A program made the translations under genes and the position numbers. A DNA stretch of 64,000 bases from Saccharopolyspora sp. SCSIO 74807 (lineage in GTDB: Bacteria > Actinomycetota > Actinomycetes > Mycobacteriales > Pseudonocardiaceae), in the NCBI RefSeq assembly GCF_037023755.1, contig NZ_CP146100.1:1800501-1864500 (forward strand), given 5' to 3'. Of this stretch, positions 1 through 7,272 are shown piece after piece. Position 1 is the first letter of the stretch. Each line of letters begins with the position of its first letter. A model generated the notes under the pieces. It saw only the letters and a program-made list of their open reading frames with translations. It was not told where the DNA came from and did no database searches.

Positions 1-616
1 CGAGCCGCTGGTGGCTGCGCGCGGCCAGCTCGTCCTGCGCCTCCCGGGAGATCTCCCAGGCCAGCGCGGTCTTCGCGGCGTGCTCTCCCATGGAAAGTCC
101 GGTGCGCGGCTCGGAGTTCTGCGGGATCTCCGGCACCACGTGCTGCGGGCGCACGCCGGTCAGCGCCTTGAGCCTGCCGCCGAAGCTCTTCGCGTGGTTG
201 GCCGCCAGCAGCACCCGGCGCAGGTCGTCGTTGAGCGCGATCGGCGCGTCGCTGGCCGAGTCCACGCCACCTGCGATGCCCGACTCGAGCTGGCCCAGCG
301 CGATCTTGTTGGCCACCGAGACCACCGACTCCAGCCCGGTCGCGCACGCCATCTGCACGTCGTGGGCGGGGGTGCGCGGGTCGAGCCGGGAGCCGAGCAC
401 GGTTTCGCGGGCGAGGTTGAAGTCGCGGCTGTGCTTGAGCACCGCGCCCGCGACGAACTCGCCCAGCTGCTCGCCCTGCAGTCCGAAGCGGGCCAGCAGC
501 CCGTCCAGCGCTGCGGTGAGCATGTCCTGGTTGGAGGCCCGCGTGTAGCGGCCGCCGGAACGCGCGAAGGGGATCCGGTTGCCGCCGACGATCGCTACGC
601 GGCGAGTGGTGGACAT
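1..616 (-). CDS. fadA: Thiolase (acetyl-CoA acetyltransferase, FadA2-type), 3' end cut by window
   Basis: Catalyses thiolytic cleavage (or the reverse condensation) of 3-ketoacyl-CoA in beta-oxidation. About 205 N-terminal residues are visible. They begin MSTTRRVAIVGGNRIPFARS and include the nucleophile Cys region DVQMACATGLESV and the NSEPRTGLSMGEHAAKTA segment, both very like mycobacterial FadA2. The ATG at 616-614 is preceded on the minus strand by an AAGGAG ribosome site, which decides the start. The gene leaves the window at base 1. It is divergent from the fabG/MaoC pair, and the spacer carries three direct repeats (634-701) and a perfect palindrome (772-795). Role in lipid beta-oxidation is family knowledge; co-regulation with fabG is inferred. 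Confidence 0.9.
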   Translation of the reverse strand, partial: MSTTRRVAIVGGNRIPFARSGGRYTRASNQDMLTAALDGLLARFGLQGEQLGEFVAGAVLKHSRDFNLARETVLGSRLDPRTPAHDVQMACATGLESVVSVANKIALGQLESGIAGGVDSASDAPIALNDDLRRVLLAANHAKSFGGRLKALTGVRPQHVVPEIPQNSEPRTGLSMGEHAAKTALAWEISREAQDELAARSHQRL

Positions 617-633
617 GCTGGACTCCTTCGTTT

Positions 634-701
634 GAGGACCGTCGGTCCGGGTTCGTTTCGAGGACCGTCGGTCCGGGTGCGTTCGAGGACCGTCGGTCCG
701 G
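634..701. repeat. Three direct repeats, each an odd inverted repeat, in the fadA leader
   Basis: The 17-mer GAGGACCGTCGGTCCGG occurs at 634-650, 660-676 and 685-701, at 26- and 25-base spacing. Each core GGACCG-T-CGGTCC is a 6+6 inverted repeat around one base. The array begins 18 bases upstream of the thiolase start, in its leader. It could be a multi-site operator or RNA hairpins. Confidence 0.8.
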
Positions 702-771
702 CGTGCGGCTGGGGTCGGCCGCTGTACTGGGATTCCGGGATCGCGGGTCTGGTGCGCACCCCGGTGACGCA

Positions 772-795
772 CTAACCTACCCGCGGGTAGGTTAG
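772..795. promoter_or_regulatory. Perfect 24-bp palindrome, likely TetR operator
   Basis: The left half is CTAACCTACCCG and the right half is its exact reverse complement. It lies in the divergent fadA/fabG spacer. Related sequence recurs at 3975-3998 beside the tetR gene, so the local TetR protein is the natural candidate ligand (inference). Confidence 0.75.
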
Positions 796-880
796 TCGTC
801 GAGCAGGATCACCGCGCGACGGCCCCTGGCCCGTTTCCGCGCACGAATCCATCCGACAACCTGCCTGCACGGGAGTACGC

Positions 881-2221
881 ATGCCCGATCGGTACCAGCA
901 GTTCACCTCGACCGCGTTCGGCCGCTCGCTCGCAAAGCGCCTCGGCCTGCCCACGCCTGCCCCGCTGCGAAGGCACCGGTCCGGTGATCCCGTCGTCAGC
1001 GGCACGGTGCGCACCGGGGCGGCGAAGGGTTCGCGGCTGACCGATTCCGTGGCGGCAACGCTCACCGGCGCGCACGCCGAGGTCGAGTCCGGTGAGCCGC
1101 AGGAGGACGCGCGGTACGCCGCGCTGATCTTCGACGCCACCGGCATCACCGGCAGCGACCAGCTGCACCAGCTGCGCGACTTCTTCGGCCCGCTGATCCG
1201 GCAGGTCGGCGGCTGCGGCCGCGTCATCGTGCTCGGCACCCCGCCGGAGGAGACCACCTCCGCCGGTGAGCGGGTCGCGCAACGCGCGCTGGAAGGCTTC
1301 ATGCGCACCGTCGGCAAGGAGCTCAAGCGCGGCGCCACCGCGCAGCTGGTCTACGTCTCCGAAGGTGCCGAGGCCGCGCTGGACTCGACGCTGAGCTTCC
1401 TGCTCTCGCCGAAGTCCGCGTTCGTGTCCGGCCAGGTCATCCGGGTCGGTTCCGCGGACGCGCCCAAGGTCGACCGGCAGCACCCGCTGCGGGACAAGGT
1501 CGCGCTGGTCACCGGCGCCTCGCGGGGCATCGGCGAGTCGATCGCGGAAACCCTCGCCCGCGACGGCGCGCACGTGGTCTGCCTGGACGTGCCCGCCCAA
1601 GGCGAGGACCTGGCCAGGGTCGCCAACCGCATCGGCGGGTCCACCCTGCAGCTCGACATCACCGCCGAGGACGCGCCGCAGCGCATCGCCGAGCACTTCA
1701 CCGAACGCCACGACGGGCTCGACATCGTGGTGCACAACGCGGGCATCACCCGGGACAAGACGCTCGGGCGCATGGACGAGGGCAAGTGGGACTCGGTGCT
1801 GGCGGTGAACCTCACCGCCCAGGAACGCATCAACGAGGCGCTGCTGCGGGAGGACTCGCCGCTGCGCTCCGGCGGCCGGCTGATCGGTGTCGCTTCGATC
1901 AGCGGCATCGCGGGCAACGTCGGGCAGGCGAACTACTCGACGTCGAAGGCGGGCGTGATCGGCCTGGTGCAGGCGTCGGCGCCGACCGCGGCCCGCCGCG
2001 GCGTCACGATCAACGCCGTCGCGCCCGGGTTCATCGAGACCAAGATGACCGCGGCCGTGCCGCTGTTCATCCGCGAGGCCGGGCGGTTGATGAGCAGCCT
2101 GCAGCAGGGCGGGCTGCCGGTCGACGTCGCCGAAACGATCGCCTGGTACGCCAGCCCCGCATCGGCGGGCGTGAACGGCAACGTCGTGCGGGTCTGCGGC
2201 CAGAGCCTGTTGGGGGCGTGA
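881..2221 (+). CDS. fabG4: 3-oxoacyl-ACP/CoA reductase, FabG4 (high-molecular-weight) type
   Basis: NAD(P)H-dependent reduction of 3-ketoacyl thioesters. At 446 residues it is about twice the size of ordinary FabG. The N-terminal ~200 residues form a flavodoxin-like region lacking obvious catalytic motifs. The C-terminal half is a classical short-chain reductase with TGASRGIGE (about 205-215), NAGIT, and the catalytic Ser plus YSTSK. This architecture is typical of mycobacterial FabG4 (Rv0242c, about 454 aa). The stop at 2219-2221 lies one base before the next ATG, so it forms an operon with the MaoC gene, as Rv0242c does with Rv0241c. The palindrome at 772-795 probably lies in its promoter. 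Confidence 0.9.
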   Translation: MPDRYQQFTSTAFGRSLAKRLGLPTPAPLRRHRSGDPVVSGTVRTGAAKGSRLTDSVAATLTGAHAEVESGEPQEDARYAALIFDATGITGSDQLHQLRDFFGPLIRQVGGCGRVIVLGTPPEETTSAGERVAQRALEGFMRTVGKELKRGATAQLVYVSEGAEAALDSTLSFLLSPKSAFVSGQVIRVGSADAPKVDRQHPLRDKVALVTGASRGIGESIAETLARDGAHVVCLDVPAQGEDLARVANRIGGSTLQLDITAEDAPQRIAEHFTERHDGLDIVVHNAGITRDKTLGRMDEGKWDSVLAVNLTAQERINEALLREDSPLRSGGRLIGVASISGIAGNVGQANYSTSKAGVIGLVQASAPTAARRGVTINAVAPGFIETKMTAAVPLFIREAGRLMSSLQQGGLPVDVAETIAWYASPASAGVNGNVVRVCGQSLLGA

Positions 2222-2222
2222 G

Positions 2223-3101
2223 ATGAGCACCGAAGTCGACTCCGCCCCGAATCTCTCGGCGCTGTACCTGAAGGCGGTCACCTCCGGCCCGCTGCGGCGC
2301 GGCGGGGAACTGCCGCAGACCGAGTACGTGCGCCGCGGCATCGAGATCGACCAGGCGCACCTCGCCGAGTACAACCGGGTCTGCGGGTTCGGGCTGCGCG
2401 ACGAGCTGCCGCCGACCTACCCGCACGTGCTCTCGTTCGGTCTGTCGGTGCGGTTGATGACCGACCCCGGATTCCCGTTTCCGCTGGTCGGACTGGTGCA
2501 CGTGGCCAACAGCATCACGGTGCACCGGCCGTTGCGGGTCACCGACGTGCTCGACCAGCGGGTGCGGGTGGCGAACCTGCGCGCGCACCCGAAGGGCAAG
2601 CAGCTCGACGTGATCGCCGAGACCAGCGTCGGCGGCGAGCTGGTGTGGAGCGAGACCAGCACCTACCTGCGCCGCGGCAAGCCCGACGACTCCGCGCCGC
2701 ACGCCGAGCGGGCCGCCGAGGTCGAACCGGGCGCGCCGACCGCGACCTGGCGGGTCCCCGGCGATCAGGGGCGCCGTTATGCGGCGGTGTCCGGGGATCG
2801 CAACCCGATCCACCTGCACCCGTGGTCGGCGAAGGTGCTGGGCTTCCCGCGCGCGATCGCGCACGGCATGTGGACGAAGGCGCGGGCGCTGGCGGCGTTC
2901 GACGGCAGGCTGCCGGAGTCGTTCACCGTGGACGTCGACTTCGTGAAACCGCTGCTGCTGCCCTCGACCGTCGAGTTCACCGAGGCCGGCCCAGGCACGG
3001 GGGTCGGCCCGGGCACGGGAACCGCACGGCCCGGCCGGGACGCCCGGTTCGCCGTGCACTCCCGCTCCGGCAAGCCGCACCTGCAGGGCCGGTTGCGCTG
3101 A
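2223..3101 (+). CDS. htdX: MaoC-like 3-hydroxyacyl-thioester dehydratase (HtdX-type)
   Basis: Reversible hydration of enoyl thioesters, the step next to the FabG reaction. At 292 residues it is a double hot-dog protein. The C-terminal half carries the hydratase signature around residues 180-215, with SGDRNPIHLHPWSAKVLGFP followed by the conserved AHGMW. The N-terminal hot dog appears to lack that motif, as usual for two-domain members. The start codon follows the fabG stop with a one-base gap, implying translational coupling. A strong hairpin follows the stop. The physiological direction (synthesis or degradation) cannot be told from sequence. Confidence 0.88.
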   Translation: MSTEVDSAPNLSALYLKAVTSGPLRRGGELPQTEYVRRGIEIDQAHLAEYNRVCGFGLRDELPPTYPHVLSFGLSVRLMTDPGFPFPLVGLVHVANSITVHRPLRVTDVLDQRVRVANLRAHPKGKQLDVIAETSVGGELVWSETSTYLRRGKPDDSAPHAERAAEVEPGAPTATWRVPGDQGRRYAAVSGDRNPIHLHPWSAKVLGFPRAIAHGMWTKARALAAFDGRLPESFTVDVDFVKPLLLPSTVEFTEAGPGTGVGPGTGTARPGRDARFAVHSRSGKPHLQGRLR

Positions 3102-3113
3102 TTTCGCGGGCGC

Positions 3114-3145
3114 GCAAGCCCCGCTCGGCTGCGGGCGGGGCTTGC
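3114..3145. terminator. Bidirectional hairpin terminator between htdX and tetR
   Basis: An 11-bp perfect stem, GCAAGCCCCGC (3114-3124) with GCGGGGCTTGC (3135-3145), and a 10-base loop, between two convergent genes. Confidence 0.7.
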
Positions 3146-3161
3146 CGCGGTGCCCGGCGGC

Positions 3162-3860
3162 TCACTCCGGCTGGTCCGGGACCCGCGGGCTCCAGGAACG
3201 TCCTTCGACCAGGTCGCCGAAGCCCATCCACGCCAGGTTCATCAGGCGCATGGCCAGGCCGTCGGCGGTGTGCTCGGGATGCTCCACCCACCAGTCCAGC
3301 AGCGACTCCCCCGCACCGACCAGGGCCGCGGCGAACGGCTCCATCTGCTGCGGCTGCATCGGCTGCGCGGCGGATTCGGTCGCACGTGCCAGCAACGTCG
3401 AGATCAGCGCCATCGCCTGCTGCCGCCACTGGGCGAACTCGGAGGAGAACGGCTCGCCACCGGTCGCGGCCTGGCGGTGCAGGATCGTCCAGCTCGCCCG
3501 GTTCCGCTGCACGTAGTCGAAGAACACCCGCAGCCCGCGCCAGAGCTGCTCGTCCGGGCGCAGGTCCGGTTCGACCGCCGTGCCGATGGCTTCGATCAAC
3601 CGGTTCGCCTCGCGCTGGATGCAGGCGATGAACAGCTCTTCCTTGGAACCGAGGTACGCGTAGATCATCGGTTTCGAGATGCCCGCGAACTCCGAGATCT
3701 CGTCCATCGACGCGAGGTGGAAGCCGCGCGCCGCGAAGGACTCGACGGCGGCGTCGAGGATTTGGCGTTCCCGCACCGACCGCGGCAGCCGCCGGCTGCG
3801 CGGGCGCCGCGGCCCGTCGCCGTCGTCCTCGTCGGCCTGGCTCCCACCGGCTGCCTGCAT
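3162..3860 (-). CDS. TetR-family transcriptional regulator
   Basis: Predicted ligand-responsive repressor, 232 residues. The TetR DNA-binding signature lies near residues 30-75: RQILDAAVESFAARGFHLA, then ISEFAGISKPMIYAYLGSKEELF. A charged, low-complexity N-terminal arm precedes it. The C-terminal ligand domain has no recognised specificity. It faces away from the SCP2/acyl-CoA dehydrogenase pair and converges on fabG-MaoC. Palindromic sequences in both flanking divergent promoters suggest it autoregulates and controls the whole acyl-CoA locus, probably released by an acyl-CoA. The ligand and sites are inference. Confidence 0.88.
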   Translation of the reverse strand: MQAAGGSQADEDDGDGPRRPRSRRLPRSVRERQILDAAVESFAARGFHLASMDEISEFAGISKPMIYAYLGSKEELFIACIQREANRLIEAIGTAVEPDLRPDEQLWRGLRVFFDYVQRNRASWTILHRQAATGGEPFSSEFAQWRQQAMALISTLLARATESAAQPMQPQQMEPFAAALVGAGESLLDWWVEHPEHTADGLAMRLMNLAWMGFGDLVEGRSWSPRVPDQPE

Positions 3861-3974
3861 CCCACCTCCTGTTCGGGCCGTTCCAACCGGCCATCCGGGC
3901 CGTTCCGGCCGAAAACCGCCCGTGCGCGCGCCGATCAGGCTAGAACAGCAACGATCACGCGCATGCCTTGCCCA

Positions 3975-4013
3975 CTAACCTACTCGCGCGTAGTCTTACT
4001 AGCGAGTAGGTAA
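3975..4013. promoter_or_regulatory. Overlapping TetR-type operator sites in the tetR/SCP2 divergent promoter
   Basis: Bases 3975-3998 begin CTAACCTACTCGCG and match the 772-795 palindrome closely in the left half, imperfectly in the right half. An overlapping second imperfect inverted repeat, TTACTAGCGAGTAGGTAA, spans 3996-4013, immediately before the SCP2 ribosome site. Confidence 0.65.
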
Positions 4014-4025
4014 ATGGAGGTCACC

Positions 4026-4577
4026 ATGTCCCAGCCGGACCCGATCGGCGCGCTCGCCGAGGCAGACCCGAAGAAGGTCGGCAACGAGGAGTTCGTGGAA
4101 CTCCTGGCAGCCGCCTCCGAGCACGCCAAGCAGGGCACCGCCGACCTCAGCGCGCTGCGGCCGGAGCAGTTCGCCAAGCTCATCTCCCGCGCCTCCGCGG
4201 CCCAGGTCGAGGCCGTCATGGCGCGCCCGGAGCTGCGCGTGCAGGTGCTCGACGAGGTGTTCCGGCGGATGGGCGAGCACTACAAGGCCGAGAAGGCGCG
4301 CTCCACCGAGGCGGTGGTGCGGTGGCGCATCGGTACCGAGGACGCGGACACCGTGCGCTACGAAACCGTGCTCACCGGCGGCACCTGCACGGTCAACAAG
4401 GAGCCGCAGCACGACGACCCGCGGGTCACGATCATGATCACGCCGGTGGAGTTCCTGAAACTGGTCTCCGGCAACGCCTCCGCTCCGGTGCAGTTCATGA
4501 CCGGCAAGCTGAAGGTCGCCGGGGACGTCGGCTTCGCCGCCGGGCTCACCAAACTCTTCCAGATCCCCAAGGCCTGA
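4026..4577 (+). CDS. SCP2 sterol/lipid-binding domain protein
   Basis: Small (183 aa) cytosolic protein whose C-terminal ~100 residues resemble the SCP2 sterol-carrier fold (VVRWRIGTEDADTVRYETVL, then PVQFMTGKLKVAGDVGFAAGL). Such proteins bind fatty-acyl or sterol ligands without catalysis. The start at 4026 is chosen because GGAGG sits at 4016-4020; the in-frame ATG at 4014 overlaps that ribosome site. It is followed 36 bases later by an acyl-CoA dehydrogenase, so the two are probably one transcript. Operator-like palindromes overlap its promoter. A lipid-carrier role in acyl-CoA metabolism is inferred from context. Confidence 0.82.
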   Translation: MSQPDPIGALAEADPKKVGNEEFVELLAAASEHAKQGTADLSALRPEQFAKLISRASAAQVEAVMARPELRVQVLDEVFRRMGEHYKAEKARSTEAVVRWRIGTEDADTVRYETVLTGGTCTVNKEPQHDDPRVTIMITPVEFLKLVSGNASAPVQFMTGKLKVAGDVGFAAGLTKLFQIPKA

Positions 4578-4613
4578 CCCGCACACCACCGGCCCGACGC
4601 GCGAAGGAAATCG

Positions 4614-5831
4614 ATGAGCTTCTCCCTTGAACTGAGCGAGGAACACCGCGACCTGCGGGAATGGGTGCACGGATTCGCGGAGAAGGTCATCCGCCCCGCG
4701 GCCGCCGAGTGGGACGAGCGGGAGCAGACCCCGTGGCCGGTCATCCAGGAAGCCGCCAAGATCGGCCTCTACGGCTTCGAGACGGTCGCCACGTTCTGGG
4801 CCGACGACACCGGTCTGTCGCTGCCGATCGCCAACGAGGAGCTGTTCTGGGGCGACGGCGGCATCGGCATGGCGATCTTCGGCACCACGCTGGCGGTGGC
4901 GGGCATCTTCGCCGCGGGCACTCCGGACCAGATGGCCGAGTGGGTGCCGCAGTGCTACGGCGACGCCGACGACCCGAAGGTCGCCGCGTTCTGCTCGTCC
5001 GAGCCCGCCGCCGGTTCCGACGTCTCGGCGATGCGCACCCGCGCGGTCTACGACGAGGCCAAGGACGAATGGGTGCTCAACGGCCAGAAGGCGTGGGCCA
5101 CCAACGGCGGCATCGCGAACGTGCACGTGGTGCAGGCGGTCGTCGACTCCGAGCTGGGCTCGCGCGGGCAGGCCGCGTTCGTGATCCCGCCCGGCACCAA
5201 GGGGCTGGAGTCCCCCAGCAAGATCAAGAAGCACGGCCTGCGCGCCTCGCACACCGCCGACGTCTTCCTGGACGACGTGCGGGTGCCCGGCAGTTGCCTG
5301 CTCGGCGGCAAGGACAAGCTCGACGAGAAGCTCGCCCGCGCCCGCGAAGGCGGCAAGGCCGCAGGTGGCGGGCAGGCCGCGATGAAGACCTTCGAGCTGT
5401 CCCGGCCCACCGTCGGCTCGCAGGCCCTCGGCATCGCGCGCGCCGCCTACGAGCACGCCTTGGAATACGCCAAGCAGCGGGAGACCTTCGGGCGGCCGAT
5501 CATCGACAACCAGTCGATCGCGTTCACCCTCGCCGACATGCGCACCGAGATCGACGCGGCGCGGCTGCTGGTCTGGCGGGCGGCCTGGATGGGCCGCAAC
5601 GACGAGCCGTTCACCGCCGGTGAGGGCTCGATGTCGAAGCTCAAGGCCGGGCGGGTCGCCACCTGGGCGACCGAACGCGCGATCCAGATCCTCGGCGGCA
5701 ACGGCTACACCCGCGAGTTCCCCGTCGAGCGGATGCACCGGGACGCCAAGATCTACGACATCTTCGAGGGCACCGAGCAGATCCAGCAGCTGGTGGTCGC
5801 CCGCTCCATCTCGGGCAGGCACATCCAGTAG
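4614..5831 (+). CDS. Acyl-CoA dehydrogenase (FadE family)
   Basis: FAD enzyme of the first beta-oxidation step, 405 residues, the normal family length. Visible marks: FCSSEPAAGSDVSAMRT (substrate/FAD loop), WVLNGQKAWATNGG, the C-terminal YAKQRETFGRPIIDNQSIAF, and QILGGNGYTREFPVERMHRDAKIYDIFEGTE, where the second Glu of FEGTE is the usual catalytic base position. It lies downstream of the SCP2 gene within the presumed TetR regulon, together with thiolase, reductase and hydratase genes. Those four activities would complete a beta-oxidation turn. It is not a close match in length to M. tuberculosis FadE5 (about 611 aa), so no number is assigned. Confidence 0.92.
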   Translation: MSFSLELSEEHRDLREWVHGFAEKVIRPAAAEWDEREQTPWPVIQEAAKIGLYGFETVATFWADDTGLSLPIANEELFWGDGGIGMAIFGTTLAVAGIFAAGTPDQMAEWVPQCYGDADDPKVAAFCSSEPAAGSDVSAMRTRAVYDEAKDEWVLNGQKAWATNGGIANVHVVQAVVDSELGSRGQAAFVIPPGTKGLESPSKIKKHGLRASHTADVFLDDVRVPGSCLLGGKDKLDEKLARAREGGKAAGGGQAAMKTFELSRPTVGSQALGIARAAYEHALEYAKQRETFGRPIIDNQSIAFTLADMRTEIDAARLLVWRAAWMGRNDEPFTAGEGSMSKLKAGRVATWATERAIQILGGNGYTREFPVERMHRDAKIYDIFEGTEQIQQLVVARSISGRHIQ

Positions 5832-5905
5832 GCGCCGAACGGTTCCCGGATCTTGCCGGTCCGGTCCGCCGGCTCGCCGCCGGCCGGGGTGCCCGCTGCC
5901 CGCCG

Positions 5906-5933
5906 CGCCTGAGACTGGTACCCGGCTCAGGCG
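5906..5933. terminator. Hairpin between fadE and the convergent secreted-protein gene
   Basis: CGCCTGAG (5906-5913) pairs with CTCAGGCG (5926-5933) across a 12-base loop. It is a moderate stem without a T-run, and sits between convergent genes. Confidence 0.4.
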
Positions 5934-5961
5934 GTGCGGGTCGGGTCCGCGCCGGTGCCGG

Positions 5962-6498
5962 TCAGCCCTGCGCCGGGGCGACGTCGCTGATCGAGACCGG
6001 GCCGGGCACGGAAGTGCCGTTCCAGGGCACGTTCACGGTGTAGGGCGCGACCGGGCCGGGGAAGGCGACGTCCACCGACGCCGGCGTCGGGCCGGGCAGC
6101 GCGTCGCCGGTGTTCGGGTCGGTGACCTGGTAGTGGAAGCTCGCGTTCACCGCGTGCTGCCCGTCGACGACGTGGTCCGCGGCGTCGCCGCCCGCCCGCT
6201 CGGTGCTGATGCCGAGCGGCTTGCCCTGCCCGTCCAGGAAGGTCAGCCCGGGCGCGCCGCCGAGCTGGCAGCTCTGGCCCGGCTTCGCGGTGAACTGCAC
6301 GTCCGCGCCGGCCTGCATCGTGCTGTGGTCGAGCGGCGTGATGCCGACGTCGACCTGGTCCGCGGTGCAGTAGCGGTCGTAGCCCGGGTGGTCGTCGGGC
6401 ATGGCCTGCGCCGTGCCGCCGAGCAGCAGGCCGGCGAGCACCGCCGATCCGGCGATCGCGGCGATCCGGCCGGTGCTGCTGCGCTTGTTGTTGAACAT
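5962..6498 (-). CDS. Secreted DUF4232-like protein
   Basis: 178 residues with a clear Sec signal peptide (MFNNKRSSTGR, a hydrophobic run, then GGTAQA as the likely cleavage site). The mature part has two Cys (YCTADQVDV and GQSCQLGGAPGLTFLD) spaced as in DUF4232 domains, whose function is unknown. The ATG at 6498 is chosen over upstream in-frame Met codons because GAGGAG lies 10 bases before it and the signal peptide starts there. It is monocistronic, with a long divergent spacer upstream. Confidence 0.8.
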   Translation of the reverse strand: MFNNKRSSTGRIAAIAGSAVLAGLLLGGTAQAMPDDHPGYDRYCTADQVDVGITPLDHSTMQAGADVQFTAKPGQSCQLGGAPGLTFLDGQGKPLGISTERAGGDAADHVVDGQHAVNASFHYQVTDPNTGDALPGPTPASVDVAFPGPVAPYTVNVPWNGTSVPGPVSISDVAPAQG

Positions 6499-6989
6499 TC
6501 CGCTCACACTCCTCAAGTCAGTTGGGGGCGGTGCCCCGCACCGCCACACATTCGTGTGATGCGCGGAGGGTGCTCGACGTTGACTCGCTGTGACGTGGAA
6601 CACTTCTTTCGATCCGACCTGCGGAAATGCCCTAGGAAACGGCATGCGCGGCGGCTCGGTCGGCCGGTTGGCAGCAGTGGCGATCGCCACTCCCGGGAAT
6701 CGGCGAACACCGGGCGGTGTTGCACTTGAGAGTGCAAGATCCCGGGGGTGCCTGACTTCCGGCCGGAATGGAAGGCATCATGGCAGGGTTCATCACCATC
6801 ACCCGTAGGGATGAATGCCGGTGGTCGACGCGAGGCGAACGGACCAGTTCGCGTTCGATCGGCACAGTGGACGCGTGGGTCCGCGCCGTGCCGTTGGCTG
6901 CTGAAGCCCCTCGCGCCCTGTGCCGTCGCCGCGCGGCGGCCGTCCGCACCGGCAACACGGCTTCGAGAACGAAATGGGAGGGCGAAGCG
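6499..6989. other. Divergent intergenic region, no gene seen
   Basis: 491 bases between the secreted protein (minus) and a small acidic protein (plus). Open frames here have no ribosome site and no recognisable product. The one clear structure is the inverted repeat at 6720-6737. Confidence 0.5.
6720..6737. promoter_or_regulatory. Perfect inverted repeat, candidate operator
   Basis: TTGCACT-TGAG-AGTGCAA, 7-bp arms around a 4-base centre. It is locally less GC-rich than its surroundings and lies in a divergent promoter region. The cognate protein is unknown. Confidence 0.5.
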
Positions 6990-7214
6990 GTGAACAAGCC
7001 CGATCCAGGTACACCGATCTTCGGCGAGCTGAACAACGAGCTCGGCGGTCTGCCCGAGATCGACGTGCACGAGTTCGACTCGCACAGCTTCGACTTCGGC
7101 GGCGAGTCCGGTGAGTCCGAACAGCAGGACACCGCGGCCGCGACGCAGTCCGGTCAAGCAGCGCAGACCAAGAGCGCCACCCGCTCCGGCGGGCGCCGCC
7201 GCAAGGAGGACTGA
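6990..7214 (+). CDS. Small acidic hypothetical protein
   Basis: 74 residues from a GTG at 6990, preceded by GGGAGGG at 6976-6982. The first half is acidic and aromatic-containing (FGELNNELGGLPEIDVHEF, DSHSFDFGGESGESE); the tail is Gln/Ala/Thr-rich and ends in a basic GGRRRKED. It has no signal peptide or membrane segment and looks largely disordered. I do not recognise the family. A strong hairpin follows the stop, so it is probably its own transcription unit. The GTG start and good ribosome site argue that it is real. Confidence 0.6.
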   Translation: MNKPDPGTPIFGELNNELGGLPEIDVHEFDSHSFDFGGESGESEQQDTAAATQSGQAAQTKSATRSGGRRRKED

Positions 7215-7232
7215 GCTCTCCCCGCTGACCAG

Positions 7233-7265
7233 GGCCGGGCCCGCGCGAACGGCGCGGACCCGGCC
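7233..7265. terminator. Bidirectional hairpin terminator
   Basis: A 14-bp stem with one mismatch: GGCCGGGCCCGCGC (7233-7246) against GCGCGGACCCGGCC (7252-7265), followed by TT. It lies between the small acidic gene and the convergent E2 gene. Confidence 0.65.
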
Positions 7266-7272
7266 TTCGGCG

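Noticed and set aside
634-701. Possible CRISPR array
   Set aside because: Only three short repeats with 8-9-base gaps that are too short for spacers; the same reasoning excludes 44344-44420 and 39341-39427.
6768-7214. 148-codon version of the small acidic protein with a start at 6768
   Set aside because: The upstream 74 codons look non-coding, while a GTG with a good ribosome site at 6990 begins the coherent part.
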